A stretch of DNA of 64,000 nt, from the NCBI GenBank assembly GCA_964215955.1, contig CAXPDR010000014.1, forward strand, positions 124,001-188,000, given 5' to 3'. The notes below the pieces were generated by a model that saw nothing but the letters and a program-made list of their open reading frames with translations, was not told the origin of the DNA and ran no database searches. Each line of letters starts with the position of its first letter. Positions within the stretch are counted from its first letter, which is position 1. Shown in pieces: positions 25,819-34,254 of this stretch. The position numbers and the translations under genes were made by a program. The DNA comes from GCA-2706205 sp964215955. GTDB taxonomy: Bacteria; Bdellovibrionota; Bacteriovoracia; Bacteriovoracales; Bacteriovoracaceae.

Positions 25819-27138
25819 TTCAGTAACTCTTGGAATTAAAAGAGTTACCGCCGTACCTTGATCTGGTTGAGATTCTACTTTAATTTTAAAATTTAATTTA
25901 TCAACAAAGCTTTTGAGAATATACATACCAAGGCCAGTTCCTGGTTCTTTGGCAGTTCCTTGTCTTGTTGCTTCACGCTCTGGAGAAAAGATAGAATTTA
26001 GTAGTTCTGATGGCATTCCTATCCCATAATCTTTTATGGTTAGTTCCAGATAGGTTGGATCTTCAATTTTAGTTTCAATGTCAATTTTGCCACCAGGATG
26101 AGAAAACTTAATAGCATTGGTTAAAATATTCTGAAGGATTTGATTCTCAAAAATATGAGGTGTTGCATGGACAAAAATATCTTTGTTTTTCTCATAGTCA
26201 TAATTAATACTTAATTGCTTTTGCTCTACTTTGTTATCTAATATGGATAATAGAAGTCTTAGGGACTTGTTGAGATCAATTTCTTGAATTAAAAGATCTT
26301 GGTTTCTATTACTCATGATATACATGGCCTTAATGGAACTTGTTGTGTCACTTAAAAAATCAGAGTGTTTTTTTATGGCCGTTAGAAATTTGGTCGGGTC
26401 CCGTTTTTCGTTTCCATCTGATTTCAACCCCCGGTTTAACAGAATAGTACTGGTACTTTTTAAAACATGGATAGAATTTGAGAAATCATGCACTAAAATT
26501 CGAAGTAGGTTATCCAGTTTGTTTCTTTCATCTGCAAGTCTTTTTGATTTTTCATTTATTAAATTATTAAAAGTAAAAAGTATGACCGTTGAAGTAAAGA
26601 TCCAGCCAAAAATTAATAAAAGCTGTGAAAATAGAAATCCTTCTCTGGTAATAAGTCTAGGAAATTGAAATCCATACAAATCGAGGGAGAAAAAGATTAG
26701 AGATATGAGGCTTACAATTATAAACCAGAAAGTTAATCCTTTATTATCTGTGATTATTCCTGCAAGAGTTGGGATAATAGCATACCAAATGAGAATATGG
26801 CTGCTAAATCCTCCAGTAAAAAAAGCAAAGGTTCCTTGATGAATAACACCAGCTCCCAACATAATTCCACTTATCAAATGTATTTTATTCGTAAAGCGAA
26901 ATAAAAGGGGTGAGCTAAGATGAATAATTGAAGCTAATAAGCCAATTATTCCAGGGATAAGACTACTAATGGTACAATAGGCTATGAAGGCATAGGCCCA
27001 CATTAGAAGCCCCGTCATTAAAACGACAATATTATGCTTATGAATATATTGAAGGTCTAAATCCTTTTTTTCGATTCTGTTTTTGGCCAGAAACTGAAAA
27101 ACAAAATCATAAATGGAGAGAATTTTATTTAAAATCAA
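25804..27138 (-). CDS. Membrane sensor histidine kinase
   Basis: This 444-residue protein has about six N-terminal membrane helices (residues 30-195), an H-box helix with ILVHDFSNSIHVLKS, and an HATPase domain with N box QNILTNAIKFSHPGG, G1 DYGIGMP and G2 GTGLGMYI. The H-box is HDFSN rather than HExxN, placing it among the HDxxN-type kinases. The sensor is intramembrane, with no extracytoplasmic domain. It uses a TTG start with AGGGA upstream. It lies seven bases behind a polytopic membrane protein gene, which may be its sensory partner. No cognate response regulator is adjacent. Confidence 0.85.
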   Translation of the reverse strand: MILNKILSIYDFVFQFLAKNRIEKKDLDLQYIHKHNIVVLMTGLLMWAYAFIAYCTISSLIPGIIGLLASIIHLSSPLLFRFTNKIHLISGIMLGAGVIHQGTFAFFTGGFSSHILIWYAIIPTLAGIITDNKGLTFWFIIVSLISLIFFSLDLYGFQFPRLITREGFLFSQLLLIFGWIFTSTVILFTFNNLINEKSKRLADERNKLDNLLRILVHDFSNSIHVLKSTSTILLNRGLKSDGNEKRDPTKFLTAIKKHSDFLSDTTSSIKAMYIMSNRNQDLLIQEIDLNKSLRLLLSILDNKVEQKQLSINYDYEKNKDIFVHATPHIFENQILQNILTNAIKFSHPGGKIDIETKIEDPTYLELTIKDYGIGMPSELLNSIFSPEREATRQGTAKEPGTGLGMYILKSFVDKLNFKIKVESQPDQGTAVTLLIPRVTELHNA

Positions 27139-27145
27139 TTTATCC

Positions 27146-28012
27146 CTATTTTTTTAAAAATTCTAAAGCTGAATTTAAAACCATTTTATACTTACCATCT
27201 CTAAGTTTACCTATGATCTTTTCAATCGGAAAAACTCTTAATATATAAAAAATAATAAAAGCTATGGCTAAAGGCTTAGTTAAGTTCCAAATCACTTTAG
27301 TATAATTCCCTGTGGAATAAAAGTAAAATAATCCCATTAAAATAAAAGAGATTAAAAACATAGGCTTAAACATGTCCTTTAGAGTTCCTTTTAGGGGGGA
27401 GTTCACCTGATTGCTTTTAGGCTTCATTTTATATTTTTGAGACCAGTTTAGATATTGTTCAACATGACTTTGTTTAATAAACTGACTACCGATTACAATA
27501 ATTATTGCCAAAATGACCTTAAACAAAATGAGAAAACCAAAAATTTCAATAAAATTAATTTGATTAAGGTTAAACACCTTGGCCAGTTTTGACTCAAAAT
27601 AGCTAAGCATAAAACTTAAGTCTTTTCCAAACAAAATGATATAAATCGCTAATGGCTGAATAAAAGACCATAGGGAAGACAAGACTCCACCTAAGATTCT
27701 TCCAAATATGTTCTGGCCTAGAATAATAATTCCAAAACCATACAAGTGACCTTGAGCACTAATCGCAAGCATAGGAGTAAGTTTTTTTCCTGCAGGTGCT
27801 AAGCTTTTTAATACTGCACTGGCCGTACTTATAAGCCCTGGAGAGTTTGGATCTTTAATTTCTTTGGTAGAGATCGTTAATAGGAAAATCTGGTTTAAAC
27901 TTAAAAACATCCCAGAAAATGGAATTTTGAAACTATGCAAAAAACTTCCTAAGCCTAATTCAACAAGACTTAAAATTCCAGTATATTTACCAATTTGATC
28001 TATGTTTTTCAT
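27146..28012 (-). CDS. Polytopic membrane protein of unknown function
   Basis: This 288-residue protein has about six or seven hydrophobic segments. The N-terminal LGSFLHSFKIPFSGMFLSLN and the polar loop APAGKKLTPMLAISAQG recall S-components of ECF vitamin transporters, but there is no energising T-component or ATPase nearby, so I do not assign it. It is directly upstream of, and probably co-transcribed with, the membrane histidine kinase. A sensory or transport accessory role is possible but unproven. Confidence 0.55.
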   Translation of the reverse strand: MKNIDQIGKYTGILSLVELGLGSFLHSFKIPFSGMFLSLNQIFLLTISTKEIKDPNSPGLISTASAVLKSLAPAGKKLTPMLAISAQGHLYGFGIIILGQNIFGRILGGVLSSLWSFIQPLAIYIILFGKDLSFMLSYFESKLAKVFNLNQINFIEIFGFLILFKVILAIIIVIGSQFIKQSHVEQYLNWSQKYKMKPKSNQVNSPLKGTLKDMFKPMFLISFILMGLFYFYSTGNYTKVIWNLTKPLAIAFIIFYILRVFPIEKIIGKLRDGKYKMVLNSALEFLKK

Positions 28013-28049
28013 ACCGATCCTAATAGTATACTTTTGGGGAAATTTTACG

Positions 28050-28577
28050 ATGGAAATTACTTTAAGAAAACTAGAATTAAATGATTTTGAGGGCTTTAAA
28101 AAAGCTGTTGATGCAAATTGGGAAAAAGACTTTATTTTTGCCCATTACTGGGAAACATCAGCAAAAAGGGACTTTAAGTTTTACTTAAAACTCCTAAGAG
28201 AAAAGGAACTCGGCGTAAATTTAGATGATGGACATGTTCCTTCAACACTTTTGTTTGCTTTTAATATGAAAAATGAGATTGTGGGAAGAGCATCTATAAG
28301 GCATGAACTTAACCCTCATCTTCTTCGAGTTGCTGGCCATATTGGATATGGTGTTGTTCCTGAGTTTAGAAGAAAGGGTATTGCTACCAAAATTTTAGAA
28401 AGTTCAATAGAATATTGTAAAAAGACTTTAAATATGAATAACGCCATTCTTGTTACTTGTGATGATAATAATATTGGTAGTATCAAAACAATTGAAAAGA
28501 ACAAGGGAATCCTTGAAGATAAGATCTATATTGGAGATCACAGTATTCCTAAAAGAAGATATTGGATAAAAATATGA
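28050..28577 (+). CDS. GNAT family N-acetyltransferase
   Basis: This 175-residue protein has a GNAT core: HIGYGVVPEFRRKGIATKIL gives the acetyl-CoA loop R/Q-x-x-G-x-G/A (RRKGIA), followed by VTCDDNNIGSIKTIEKNKG, the usual motif-B helix. It resembles RimJ/YkkB-type enzymes that acetylate small molecules or N-termini. I start at the ATG at 28050, where homology begins (MEITLRKLELNDFEGF); the upstream frame to 28002 overlaps the promoter region of the divergent gene. The next gene overlaps its stop by four bases. The substrate is unknown. Confidence 0.86.
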   Translation: MEITLRKLELNDFEGFKKAVDANWEKDFIFAHYWETSAKRDFKFYLKLLREKELGVNLDDGHVPSTLLFAFNMKNEIVGRASIRHELNPHLLRVAGHIGYGVVPEFRRKGIATKILESSIEYCKKTLNMNNAILVTCDDNNIGSIKTIEKNKGILEDKIYIGDHSIPKRRYWIKI

Positions 28578-28993
28578 GCGAAAATTTCTACTATGATGAT
28601 TTAGGAAATACTGTATTTAGAAGTAGTTATTATAAAAAAAGAGGAAGTTGTTGTAAGTCAGCTTGTTTACATTGTCCCTATGGATATACTTTGCGGGAAA
28701 AAGGTTTAACAAAAGAAGTCATTAATGAGAAAAGCTTAAAAGTTTCTAAAAGTATTTTTGATTTTCATCACAATAAAAAAAGTGAAGTACAGTCTTTACT
28801 TGATTCAGCTTTTGGAACCAAGAAAAAAGAATTTACCCAAGATGAATTTTACCTATTAAGGCTAAAGAATATTCCTTGCGGGATCTTAAACAAAGCGAAT
28901 CCAAATGAATACTTTCTTCACTGGGAGTTTATGGATCAAGGAATTGATATCGGGCATATCTCTATGATTACTGAAATTCTATCTCCGCAGTAA
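28574..28993 (+). CDS. DUF5522-like cysteine-motif protein
   Basis: This 139-residue protein has YYKKRGSCCKSACLHCPYGY, close to the RGyCCGxGCRHCPY signature of DUF5522 proteins; its clustered cysteines may bind a metal. The remaining 90 residues are unassigned. Translation is coupled to the GNAT gene through an ATGA overlap, so I start at 28574 rather than at the internal ATG at 28562. Its 3' end overlaps the convergent endonuclease/phosphatase gene by 26 bases. Confidence 0.72.
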   Translation: MSENFYYDDLGNTVFRSSYYKKRGSCCKSACLHCPYGYTLREKGLTKEVINEKSLKVSKSIFDFHHNKKSEVQSLLDSAFGTKKKEFTQDEFYLLRLKNIPCGILNKANPNEYFLHWEFMDQGIDIGHISMITEILSPQ

Positions 28994-29819
28994 TGGCCCT
29001 ATGATCTGAAGTAAATCGCTTTTTCTTTCCATATTTGAATTGATCGACGGCCCAGTTTTTAACTCGCCAATAATGTTGATTTGATAAGAGTATATGATCC
29101 ACCCTGCAATCGGGAAAAACGGTAGCTTTTTCAAGATTACAACTGTCATGAATCGTTGTTTCTGTATTTCTTATAAGTTCAAAGTTTTCTTTTAATTCAA
29201 ATGAGTCATCAAACATCGTAAGTAAATGCTTGAAGCCGTCCATATGTGGTCTTAAATTAGTATCAGCAGCAAAGATGACAGGAGCGGTTACATTTCTAAA
29301 TGCGTAGGTCATTTTCTTTGCAGACTTTTCTTTATTTTTCTTTCTGTTATCAAAGTGACTGGATGCAAAGTAAAAAATTAAATCCTTTTCAATATGTCTT
29401 AGTTTTGCCCATTGAACTCTTCTTGGAAGGGCAGGTTTCCAGCCAAAACTAAAACGATAGCCTCTTGGTCCAAGCCAAAAGCCTCCAAACTTTTCTATTT
29501 CAAACTTTGATTTTCTAATTAATAAAGCAGGGTCTGCGAAACGAAAAATAAAGTATTTTCTATAATAAACAAGATGATAATCTTTAAGTTGTCTTTTAAT
29601 CCATCTAAGTTGGTAGGGAAAAAGGACTTCTTGCAGAGCAATTAAGTCTGGGTTATTTCTTTTAATTGTATCTACAATCCAGTGTTTTCTATATTTAAAT
29701 TTATCATAATTACCCTTTTCACATAAACCTGAACAAGTTGTGTTAAAGGTCATGACTTTCGTACTGGCAAATGTATTTAAGGTGAAAAATAAACCAACTA
29801 ATATTAGATAATGTTTCAT
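28968..29819 (-). CDS. Exported endonuclease/exonuclease/phosphatase family protein
   Basis: This 283-residue exported protein (signal peptide MKHYLILVGLFFTLNTFAS) belongs to the EEP superfamily. The metal-binding Glu is in LIALQEVLFP, the Asp/Asn pair in AADTNLRP, and the terminal DH pair in TSDHRAITAEI; an FDN motif in SSHFDNRK fits the central strand. Members include DNase I-like nucleases, sphingomyelinases and phosphoesterases. Here the nuclease versus lipase choice is open. I start at the ATG at 29819, with GGGAG seven bases upstream. Confidence 0.85.
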   Translation of the reverse strand: MKHYLILVGLFFTLNTFASTKVMTFNTTCSGLCEKGNYDKFKYRKHWIVDTIKRNNPDLIALQEVLFPYQLRWIKRQLKDYHLVYYRKYFIFRFADPALLIRKSKFEIEKFGGFWLGPRGYRFSFGWKPALPRRVQWAKLRHIEKDLIFYFASSHFDNRKKNKEKSAKKMTYAFRNVTAPVIFAADTNLRPHMDGFKHLLTMFDDSFELKENFELIRNTETTIHDSCNLEKATVFPDCRVDHILLSNQHYWRVKNWAVDQFKYGKKKRFTSDHRAITAEIEFQ

Positions 29820-29923
29820 AAAATGACTCCCATACAACTATTTTATGGACCAAAAGTGAAAATAGAAGTGGGCAATCTTTATGATATTAAAACTGAGAAA
29901 ATTAGTTTTTTTAAAGGATTGTC

Positions 29924-29956
29924 ATGTCTCAAGTACCGAAGGTATTAAGCTTTTAA
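29924..29956 (+). CDS. Possible 10-residue leader peptide ORF
   Basis: A mini-ORF, MSQVPKVLSF, starts five bases after AAGGA and stops inside a perfect hairpin (29941-29960, GGTATTAA/TTAATACC with a four-base loop) followed by a T-rich run. It lies upstream of the DUF4442 gene. The layout is that of a translated leader coupled to an attenuator, but it is short and could be chance. Confidence 0.25.
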   Translation: MSQVPKVLSF

Positions 29957-29960
29957 TACC
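29941..29960 (+). promoter_or_regulatory. Perfect hairpin upstream of the DUF4442 gene
   Basis: GGTATTAAGCTTTTAATACC has eight-base arms around GCTT and is followed by GTTTTATTTCTTTT. It could be a weak terminator, an attenuator or an operator. It lies about 54 bases before the chosen start of the next gene. Confidence 0.4.
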
Positions 29961-30013
29961 GTTTTATTTCTTTTAATATAAGACGATTGTTTAAAATAAT
30001 AAAAAGGGAAAAA

Positions 30014-30472
30014 GTGATTCATAAATTTTTGTCAGCTAAATCTACTGTAAAGCTTATGGGGTTTTGGCCTCCATATCTGTTTGCAGGAGTCTCAGTAAAA
30101 GAGATATCAGACGATTTTAGATATATAAAAGTTCAAATGAAACAAAAATTTTTTAATACCAACTATGTTGGTACTCATTTTGGTGGTTCACTTTATAGTA
30201 TGACTGATCCCTGGTTTATGTTTATGTTTATGAACGTTCTTGGGAAAAATTATATTGTATGGGATAAAGCTGCTGAAATTAAATTTAAAAAGCCTGGGCG
30301 AGGAATTGTAACGGCAGAATTTAGACTAGATCAAAATGATATTGATAAAGCTATTCGCATGACTGATGAAAACAGAAAGTATGAACCTGTATTTAATGTT
30401 GTTGTAAAAGATAGCTCTGGTGTCGTAGTATCTGAAGTGGTTAAAACTCTTTATATTAGAAAGAAGTCTTAA
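30014..30472 (+). CDS. DUF4442 hot-dog-fold protein (thioesterase-like)
   Basis: This 152-residue protein matches DUF4442: KLMGFWPPYLFAGVSVKEIS, then YVGTHFGGSLYSMTDPWFM and AEIKFKKPGRG. It follows the hot-dog layout with the central helix HFGGSLYSM, as in acyl-CoA thioesterase relatives. The function in this family is inferred, and no lipid gene is adjacent. I prefer the GTG at 30014 (AAAGGGA five bases upstream); an in-frame TTG at 29987 has no ribosome-binding site. It converges with the PAS kinase gene, overlapping by four bases. Confidence 0.8.
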   Translation: MIHKFLSAKSTVKLMGFWPPYLFAGVSVKEISDDFRYIKVQMKQKFFNTNYVGTHFGGSLYSMTDPWFMFMFMNVLGKNYIVWDKAAEIKFKKPGRGIVTAEFRLDQNDIDKAIRMTDENRKYEPVFNVVVKDSSGVVVSEVVKTLYIRKKS

Positions 30473-31587
30473 ACAACTAAAGTCACAACAAATGAGTTCA
30501 TATCTTCATATCTCTCGTAAAAAATATCTCCACCACAGCTCTTCATTAAGCTCTTACATGTGGAAAGACCTAAGCCTGTACCAATACCAATAGGCTTTGT
30601 TGTAAAAAATGGGTCGAAAATATAGGGGAGAATGTTGGAGGCAATAGGTGGTCCTGGATTTGAAATCCTAATCCCATTTTCCCGGCCTTCATAATTATCA
30701 ATATAGATTGTGATTGATTTATCTTCCCGCATTTCGTAAATTGCATTTTCTAAAATATTTATAATAGTTTGTTCAAATGAAACTTTTTTTGCACTTATGG
30801 CCATATCTGTGTATCGCTCAATTATACTAATTTTGTTTTTTAATTCTGCTCTCAAATTGACCACTTTAATTAGGGAGCTTAAAGAGCTACTTAGTAAAAA
30901 CTGGGTTATTTTGTCTTGGGGAGTTTGTCTAGAAAAGTCTTTAAGGTTTTGAATCACTGAACTACATCGATTCACTGTCTCGATTAAATCTTCACAATGC
31001 TTCTCAATTAAATCTTTATCGACCTCATCTTTATTAATCAGTCTTTTAATCATATTGGCTTTGCCTGAGACAATGGTTAATGGGTTATTAATCTCATGGG
31101 CAATTCCACCCGCCATTAAGCCGAGTGCTCTTAATTTTTCTGTTTGGATTAATTTACCCGTTATCATTTCAAGTTCTTTTTGGGCTTTATTTTTTTCTTT
31201 TAATATATTTTTTTGCTCCGTAATATCTGTGAGAAAGCCTAATATTCCAAGAACTTCATTATTTATATTAACTAATGGCACTTTATTCATTAACAAGGTT
31301 TTAACTTCTCCATTAATGAATTTAGTATTCATTTCTACATTTATTAATGGAGAATTATTAGTAATGACTTGTTGATCTGTTTCATTAAAAAAATCGACTG
31401 TTTCTTTTGGCCATTTCGTCTGGTTGTCTTTTTTTCCAATCAGTTCATCGCCACTTGTAAAACCAGATGCTTTAGCAAATAATTCATTTACGCCTAGATA
31501 GTTTCCATTTACGTCTTTCCAAAATACATAATAGGGAATGAGATTAATTATTTCTTCCAGGAGGAGTTTGTCTGAGCTATTTTTCAT
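30469..31587 (-). CDS. PAS-domain soluble sensor histidine kinase
   Basis: This 372-residue cytoplasmic kinase has a PAS domain (about residues 10-130: PYYVFWKDVNGNYLGVNELF, ending with ILGFLTDITEQ), a HisKA helix with GIAHEINNPLTIVSGKAN, and an HATPase domain with N box INILENAIYEM and GIGTGLGLSTCKSL. The ISNPGPP segment is a slightly changed G1 box with Asp replaced by Asn, and binding of ATP-Mg may be altered; HATPase members of the NtrB/FleS kind commonly read S-N-x-G here. There are no membrane segments. No response regulator is adjacent. Confidence 0.9.
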   Translation of the reverse strand: MKNSSDKLLLEEIINLIPYYVFWKDVNGNYLGVNELFAKASGFTSGDELIGKKDNQTKWPKETVDFFNETDQQVITNNSPLINVEMNTKFINGEVKTLLMNKVPLVNINNEVLGILGFLTDITEQKNILKEKNKAQKELEMITGKLIQTEKLRALGLMAGGIAHEINNPLTIVSGKANMIKRLINKDEVDKDLIEKHCEDLIETVNRCSSVIQNLKDFSRQTPQDKITQFLLSSSLSSLIKVVNLRAELKNKISIIERYTDMAISAKKVSFEQTIINILENAIYEMREDKSITIYIDNYEGRENGIRISNPGPPIASNILPYIFDPFFTTKPIGIGTGLGLSTCKSLMKSCGGDIFYERYEDMNSFVVTLVV

Positions 31588-31663
31588 TATTTACCTTAGG
31601 TTTACCTTAGATAATTATAAAGGAATCTTTGAAAAATATAAATAAGAAGGAAGATTCTGTACT

Positions 31664-32578
31664 TTAAAAAGCGGTCAAATAGAGGGCCGTACCAAAGACA
31701 AATTCATCCTTAGTTATTTGCTCAAGGTCTCTTTTGTCATAGGTATTACTAAGTTTGGTTTCACCATAAAACTCAATCATGTTTTTTCGATCTATAAAGT
31801 ATGAAATTCCAGAATGAAGAGTGACAATTTCTTGATGTTTTTTAGCCTCTGGCACTCTTGAAAAGTCTGGTCCGTATGGTCCAAATTCAGCCAGCTCCAT
31901 AAAACGATAGTCAAGGCCATTTCCTTTTCTTTGCTTGTGTTGGTATTTAATTTGGTTGGTAAGTAAGAATCTTCTTGCAAAAATATTGTTTAAAGATAGG
32001 TAGAATCTATCTTCGAAATTTAAAGTATAATTGTCATCGTTGTTAGTATTGTAAAAATGCCTTCTGACTTTTAGTTTTACTGAGTTTGCTCTTCCAAAGT
32101 TTCTTTTTAAAATGACTTGAGGGATAAATGTAGCGTCATAACCGTATCTTTTTTTGATGGCCTCATCTGTAATCCAATAATTTTTAAGTTCAGTCGTTAG
32201 ATCAACCCCGTGATCTTTTTGATTTAAAATGTTCTTTCTTCTCCACATCAGTTCAAAAAAGAATGTTTCAAATTTATTTCCCATTTGCTCATCTTCTGAT
32301 ATTTCTTGGGTATCAATATATCTTGTGGCCAAAAAGTATCTGAACTCGTTATTAGTATTTAATGTTTGAAGTAAAGAAGTATCAAATTTTGTATAAGTTC
32401 CATCCATTTTATTTGAAACAATATTTTTAGTTTGTTCTGTTGCTAACAAAAACTCGAGAGTGAAATTATCTAGAGTTGAATTTTGCTTTTTCTGTTTTAA
32501 ATCTGTCTTAATCGTTTGACCAAAAGCATTAATTGATAAAATGGATAATAAAAATGCTTTTACAAGAATAGATTTCAC
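31664..32578 (-). CDS. Outer-membrane beta-barrel-like protein
   Basis: This 304-residue protein has a signal peptide (KSILVKAFLLSILSINAFGQ) and alternating, aromatic-bounded strands throughout, ending in FVFGTALYLTAF with a terminal Phe, as in outer-membrane barrels. I start at the GTG at 32578, five bases after AGAGGT; the upstream ATG at 32626 would put a charged tail in front of the signal. The function is unknown. It is divergent from the integral membrane protein at 32652. Confidence 0.68.
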   Translation of the reverse strand: MKSILVKAFLLSILSINAFGQTIKTDLKQKKQNSTLDNFTLEFLLATEQTKNIVSNKMDGTYTKFDTSLLQTLNTNNEFRYFLATRYIDTQEISEDEQMGNKFETFFFELMWRRKNILNQKDHGVDLTTELKNYWITDEAIKKRYGYDATFIPQVILKRNFGRANSVKLKVRRHFYNTNNDDNYTLNFEDRFYLSLNNIFARRFLLTNQIKYQHKQRKGNGLDYRFMELAEFGPYGPDFSRVPEAKKHQEIVTLHSGISYFIDRKNMIEFYGETKLSNTYDKRDLEQITKDEFVFGTALYLTAF

Positions 32579-32651
32579 GGGATACCTCTTTAAAATGTGT
32601 ATTAGGTGTGTAAAACTATCGGCCAATTAAAAAAAAGTACAGGAAAATAAT

Positions 32652-33473
32652 ATGAAGCACAATTTTAAGGTTTCAATACCTCTTGCAATTATCATTACTC
32701 TAATCGCAGTCATATATCAAAGAAGTACTGGGCCAACTTATCCTAAAAAATTTAAAGTTGGTGAAAATAGTGAATTGACCATTAAATTCCCAAGATCTCA
32801 TGGAGGCACAACAAATGCTCCTGTTGAGGTTCCAGTTCTTAGCGAAGACATGACAGTTTCCCTTACATATAAGAGGTATCCAACTCAGGATGAGTGGCAG
32901 ACTTTTGATTTAAAAAAAGAAGGAAATCTTTTTAAATTTGAACTTCCTAATCAACCACCAGCTGGGAAATTAACCTATTTTTTAACCTTAAATTATAATG
33001 GTAAAACTCAAAACTTAGGCTTAAAAGAAGATCCAATTTATATAAGGTATAAAGGGGAAGTACCAACCTTTGTACTCGCTCCACATGTTATTGCTATGTT
33101 TCTTTCTATGCTACTTTCTGTGGTTGCTTTAGTTGAGGCCGTTTTTCAAACTCAAAAGTTTAGACTTATCGGAAGAATCACATTAGGGTGTTTATTTTTT
33201 GGTGGGATGATTTTAGGTCCCATAGTTCAAAAATATGCTTTTGGAGTGTATTGGGCAGGGTTTCCTTTTGATTACGATCTAACCGATAATAAACTTCTGA
33301 TTGGAGTTCTTGCTTGGCTAATGGCAGTAGCTATAACTTGGAAAAAGCCAAACTTTAGATGGCCTACTATCGCTGCTGCTATTGTTTTATTTGCAGTGTA
33401 TTCAATTCCACATTCTATGCAAGGAAGTGAGTTTGATTATGAGAAGGGTAAAGTCATAACCGATATGGATTAA
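32652..33473 (+). CDS. Membrane protein with N-terminal periplasmic beta domain, unknown function
   Basis: This 273-residue protein has an N-terminal membrane anchor (residues 7-24), a periplasmic beta-rich segment (about 30-140, with YKRYPTQDEWQTFDL suggesting an immunoglobulin-like fold) and four further membrane helices (145-265). I recognise no family. AGGA lies eight bases before the ATG. It is monocistronic, divergent from the barrel protein, and followed by the candidate 6S RNA on the other strand. Confidence 0.62.
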   Translation: MKHNFKVSIPLAIIITLIAVIYQRSTGPTYPKKFKVGENSELTIKFPRSHGGTTNAPVEVPVLSEDMTVSLTYKRYPTQDEWQTFDLKKEGNLFKFELPNQPPAGKLTYFLTLNYNGKTQNLGLKEDPIYIRYKGEVPTFVLAPHVIAMFLSMLLSVVALVEAVFQTQKFRLIGRITLGCLFFGGMILGPIVQKYAFGVYWAGFPFDYDLTDNKLLIGVLAWLMAVAITWKKPNFRWPTIAAAIVLFAVYSIPHSMQGSEFDYEKGKVITDMD

Positions 33474-33497
33474 CTTTTTTTAACTGACTTACTTGAA

Positions 33498-33702
33498 TGG
33501 GGATGATCTTAAAGACAAAGTCTGGAAGTGAAAGATTAATTCGTTTTTACACCAATAATTTTAAGAGCTTCCAAGGACTCGAGGCTTTTTATTTTCCTTA
33601 TTACGACAAAAATTAATATCTGCCCTAACGCCTTCTAGTCGAATCTGCTTAAACCACAGTCTGGTGCTTCAGTTGTTTACTTTGGCTTTAAGTTCATCCC
33701 CA
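33498..33702 (-). ncRNA. ssrS: Candidate 6S RNA
   Basis: The 243-base gap between two coding regions holds a 205-base segment with 17-base complementary ends (one mismatch: 33498-33514 and 33686-33702). Pairing continues inward as AAAGT/ACTTT and CTGAAG/CTTCCAG, giving a long closing stem and a large interior bubble. Read on the minus strand, the apical part contains GAGTCCTTGGAAGCTCTTAA, then AATTATTGG, close in order to the conserved E. coli 6S segment GGTCCGTCCGAGAAGCCTTA, then AAACTG. 6S RNA mimics an open promoter and binds housekeeping RNA polymerase. Size, closing stem, bubble and apical motif agree; the promoter and exact ends are not clear. The DUF2231 gene ends 14 bases upstream on the same strand. 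Confidence 0.6.
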
Positions 33703-33716
33703 CGCAAAGGGGACGG

Positions 33717-34190
33717 TTAATAAATTTTTGATTTGACGGCGGTTCCGTAATCATAAACCATGGTCGCCCCGGAGTGCGCGGTTTCAAATAAGTAATAATT
33801 GCCTATTCCAATCAATGCTATTTGGAAAATTAAATACATCTTTATCAAGTTTTTTGATATTGGTTTTAACAGTGGAATCACCTCTGATATAAGAACTGCT
33901 ATAAAGCAATATAAAGTTGTATGAGCAAGCTCATCATGCTTATACGCAAGAGTAATATTTTTCATTTCTGATTTCACAATATCGAAGGCCATATCACCCA
34001 AAAAGATAGTGGGAAGTAGCATTAGTGAACCCGTAAAGAGTAAGAACTTGTTTAAAAAGTCTAATTTCTCGTTCCAACTATCAGACGTTTTGATGACAAA
34101 TAATTGTGCGAGCTTGGTAAAAATAAGGAGAACCAACAAAGCAATTGGAAAGTGGGATGTTATTGGGTGCAATAATTCTTCTCGGATCAT
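33717..34190 (-). CDS. DUF2231-like four-helix membrane protein
   Basis: This 157-residue protein has four membrane helices, with LLHPITSHFPIALLVLLIF in helix 1 and a C-terminal HSGATMVYDYGTAV. Both match the DUF2231 pattern (HPxxxHFPIAL ... H-x-G-x-x-V-Y-x-x-G-x-x-V). The conserved His residues suggest haem or metal binding, as for related small cytochrome-like membrane proteins. It is divergent from the M28 peptidase gene. The candidate 6S RNA lies directly downstream. Confidence 0.74.
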   Translation of the reverse strand: MIREELLHPITSHFPIALLVLLIFTKLAQLFVIKTSDSWNEKLDFLNKFLLFTGSLMLLPTIFLGDMAFDIVKSEMKNITLAYKHDELAHTTLYCFIAVLISEVIPLLKPISKNLIKMYLIFQIALIGIGNYYLFETAHSGATMVYDYGTAVKSKIY

Positions 34191-34254
34191 AATCTCTCAT
34201 TGTATTATTTAACGCTTGTTGGTAGAAACTTATATCAACTATTAAGGATTGTAT

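Noticed and set aside
33498..33702. The same segment read as a MITE or as tmRNA
   Set aside because: There is no CCA-type tRNA-like end or tag-peptide frame for tmRNA, and no target duplication or second copy for a MITE; 6S RNA explains the stem, bubble and apical motif better.
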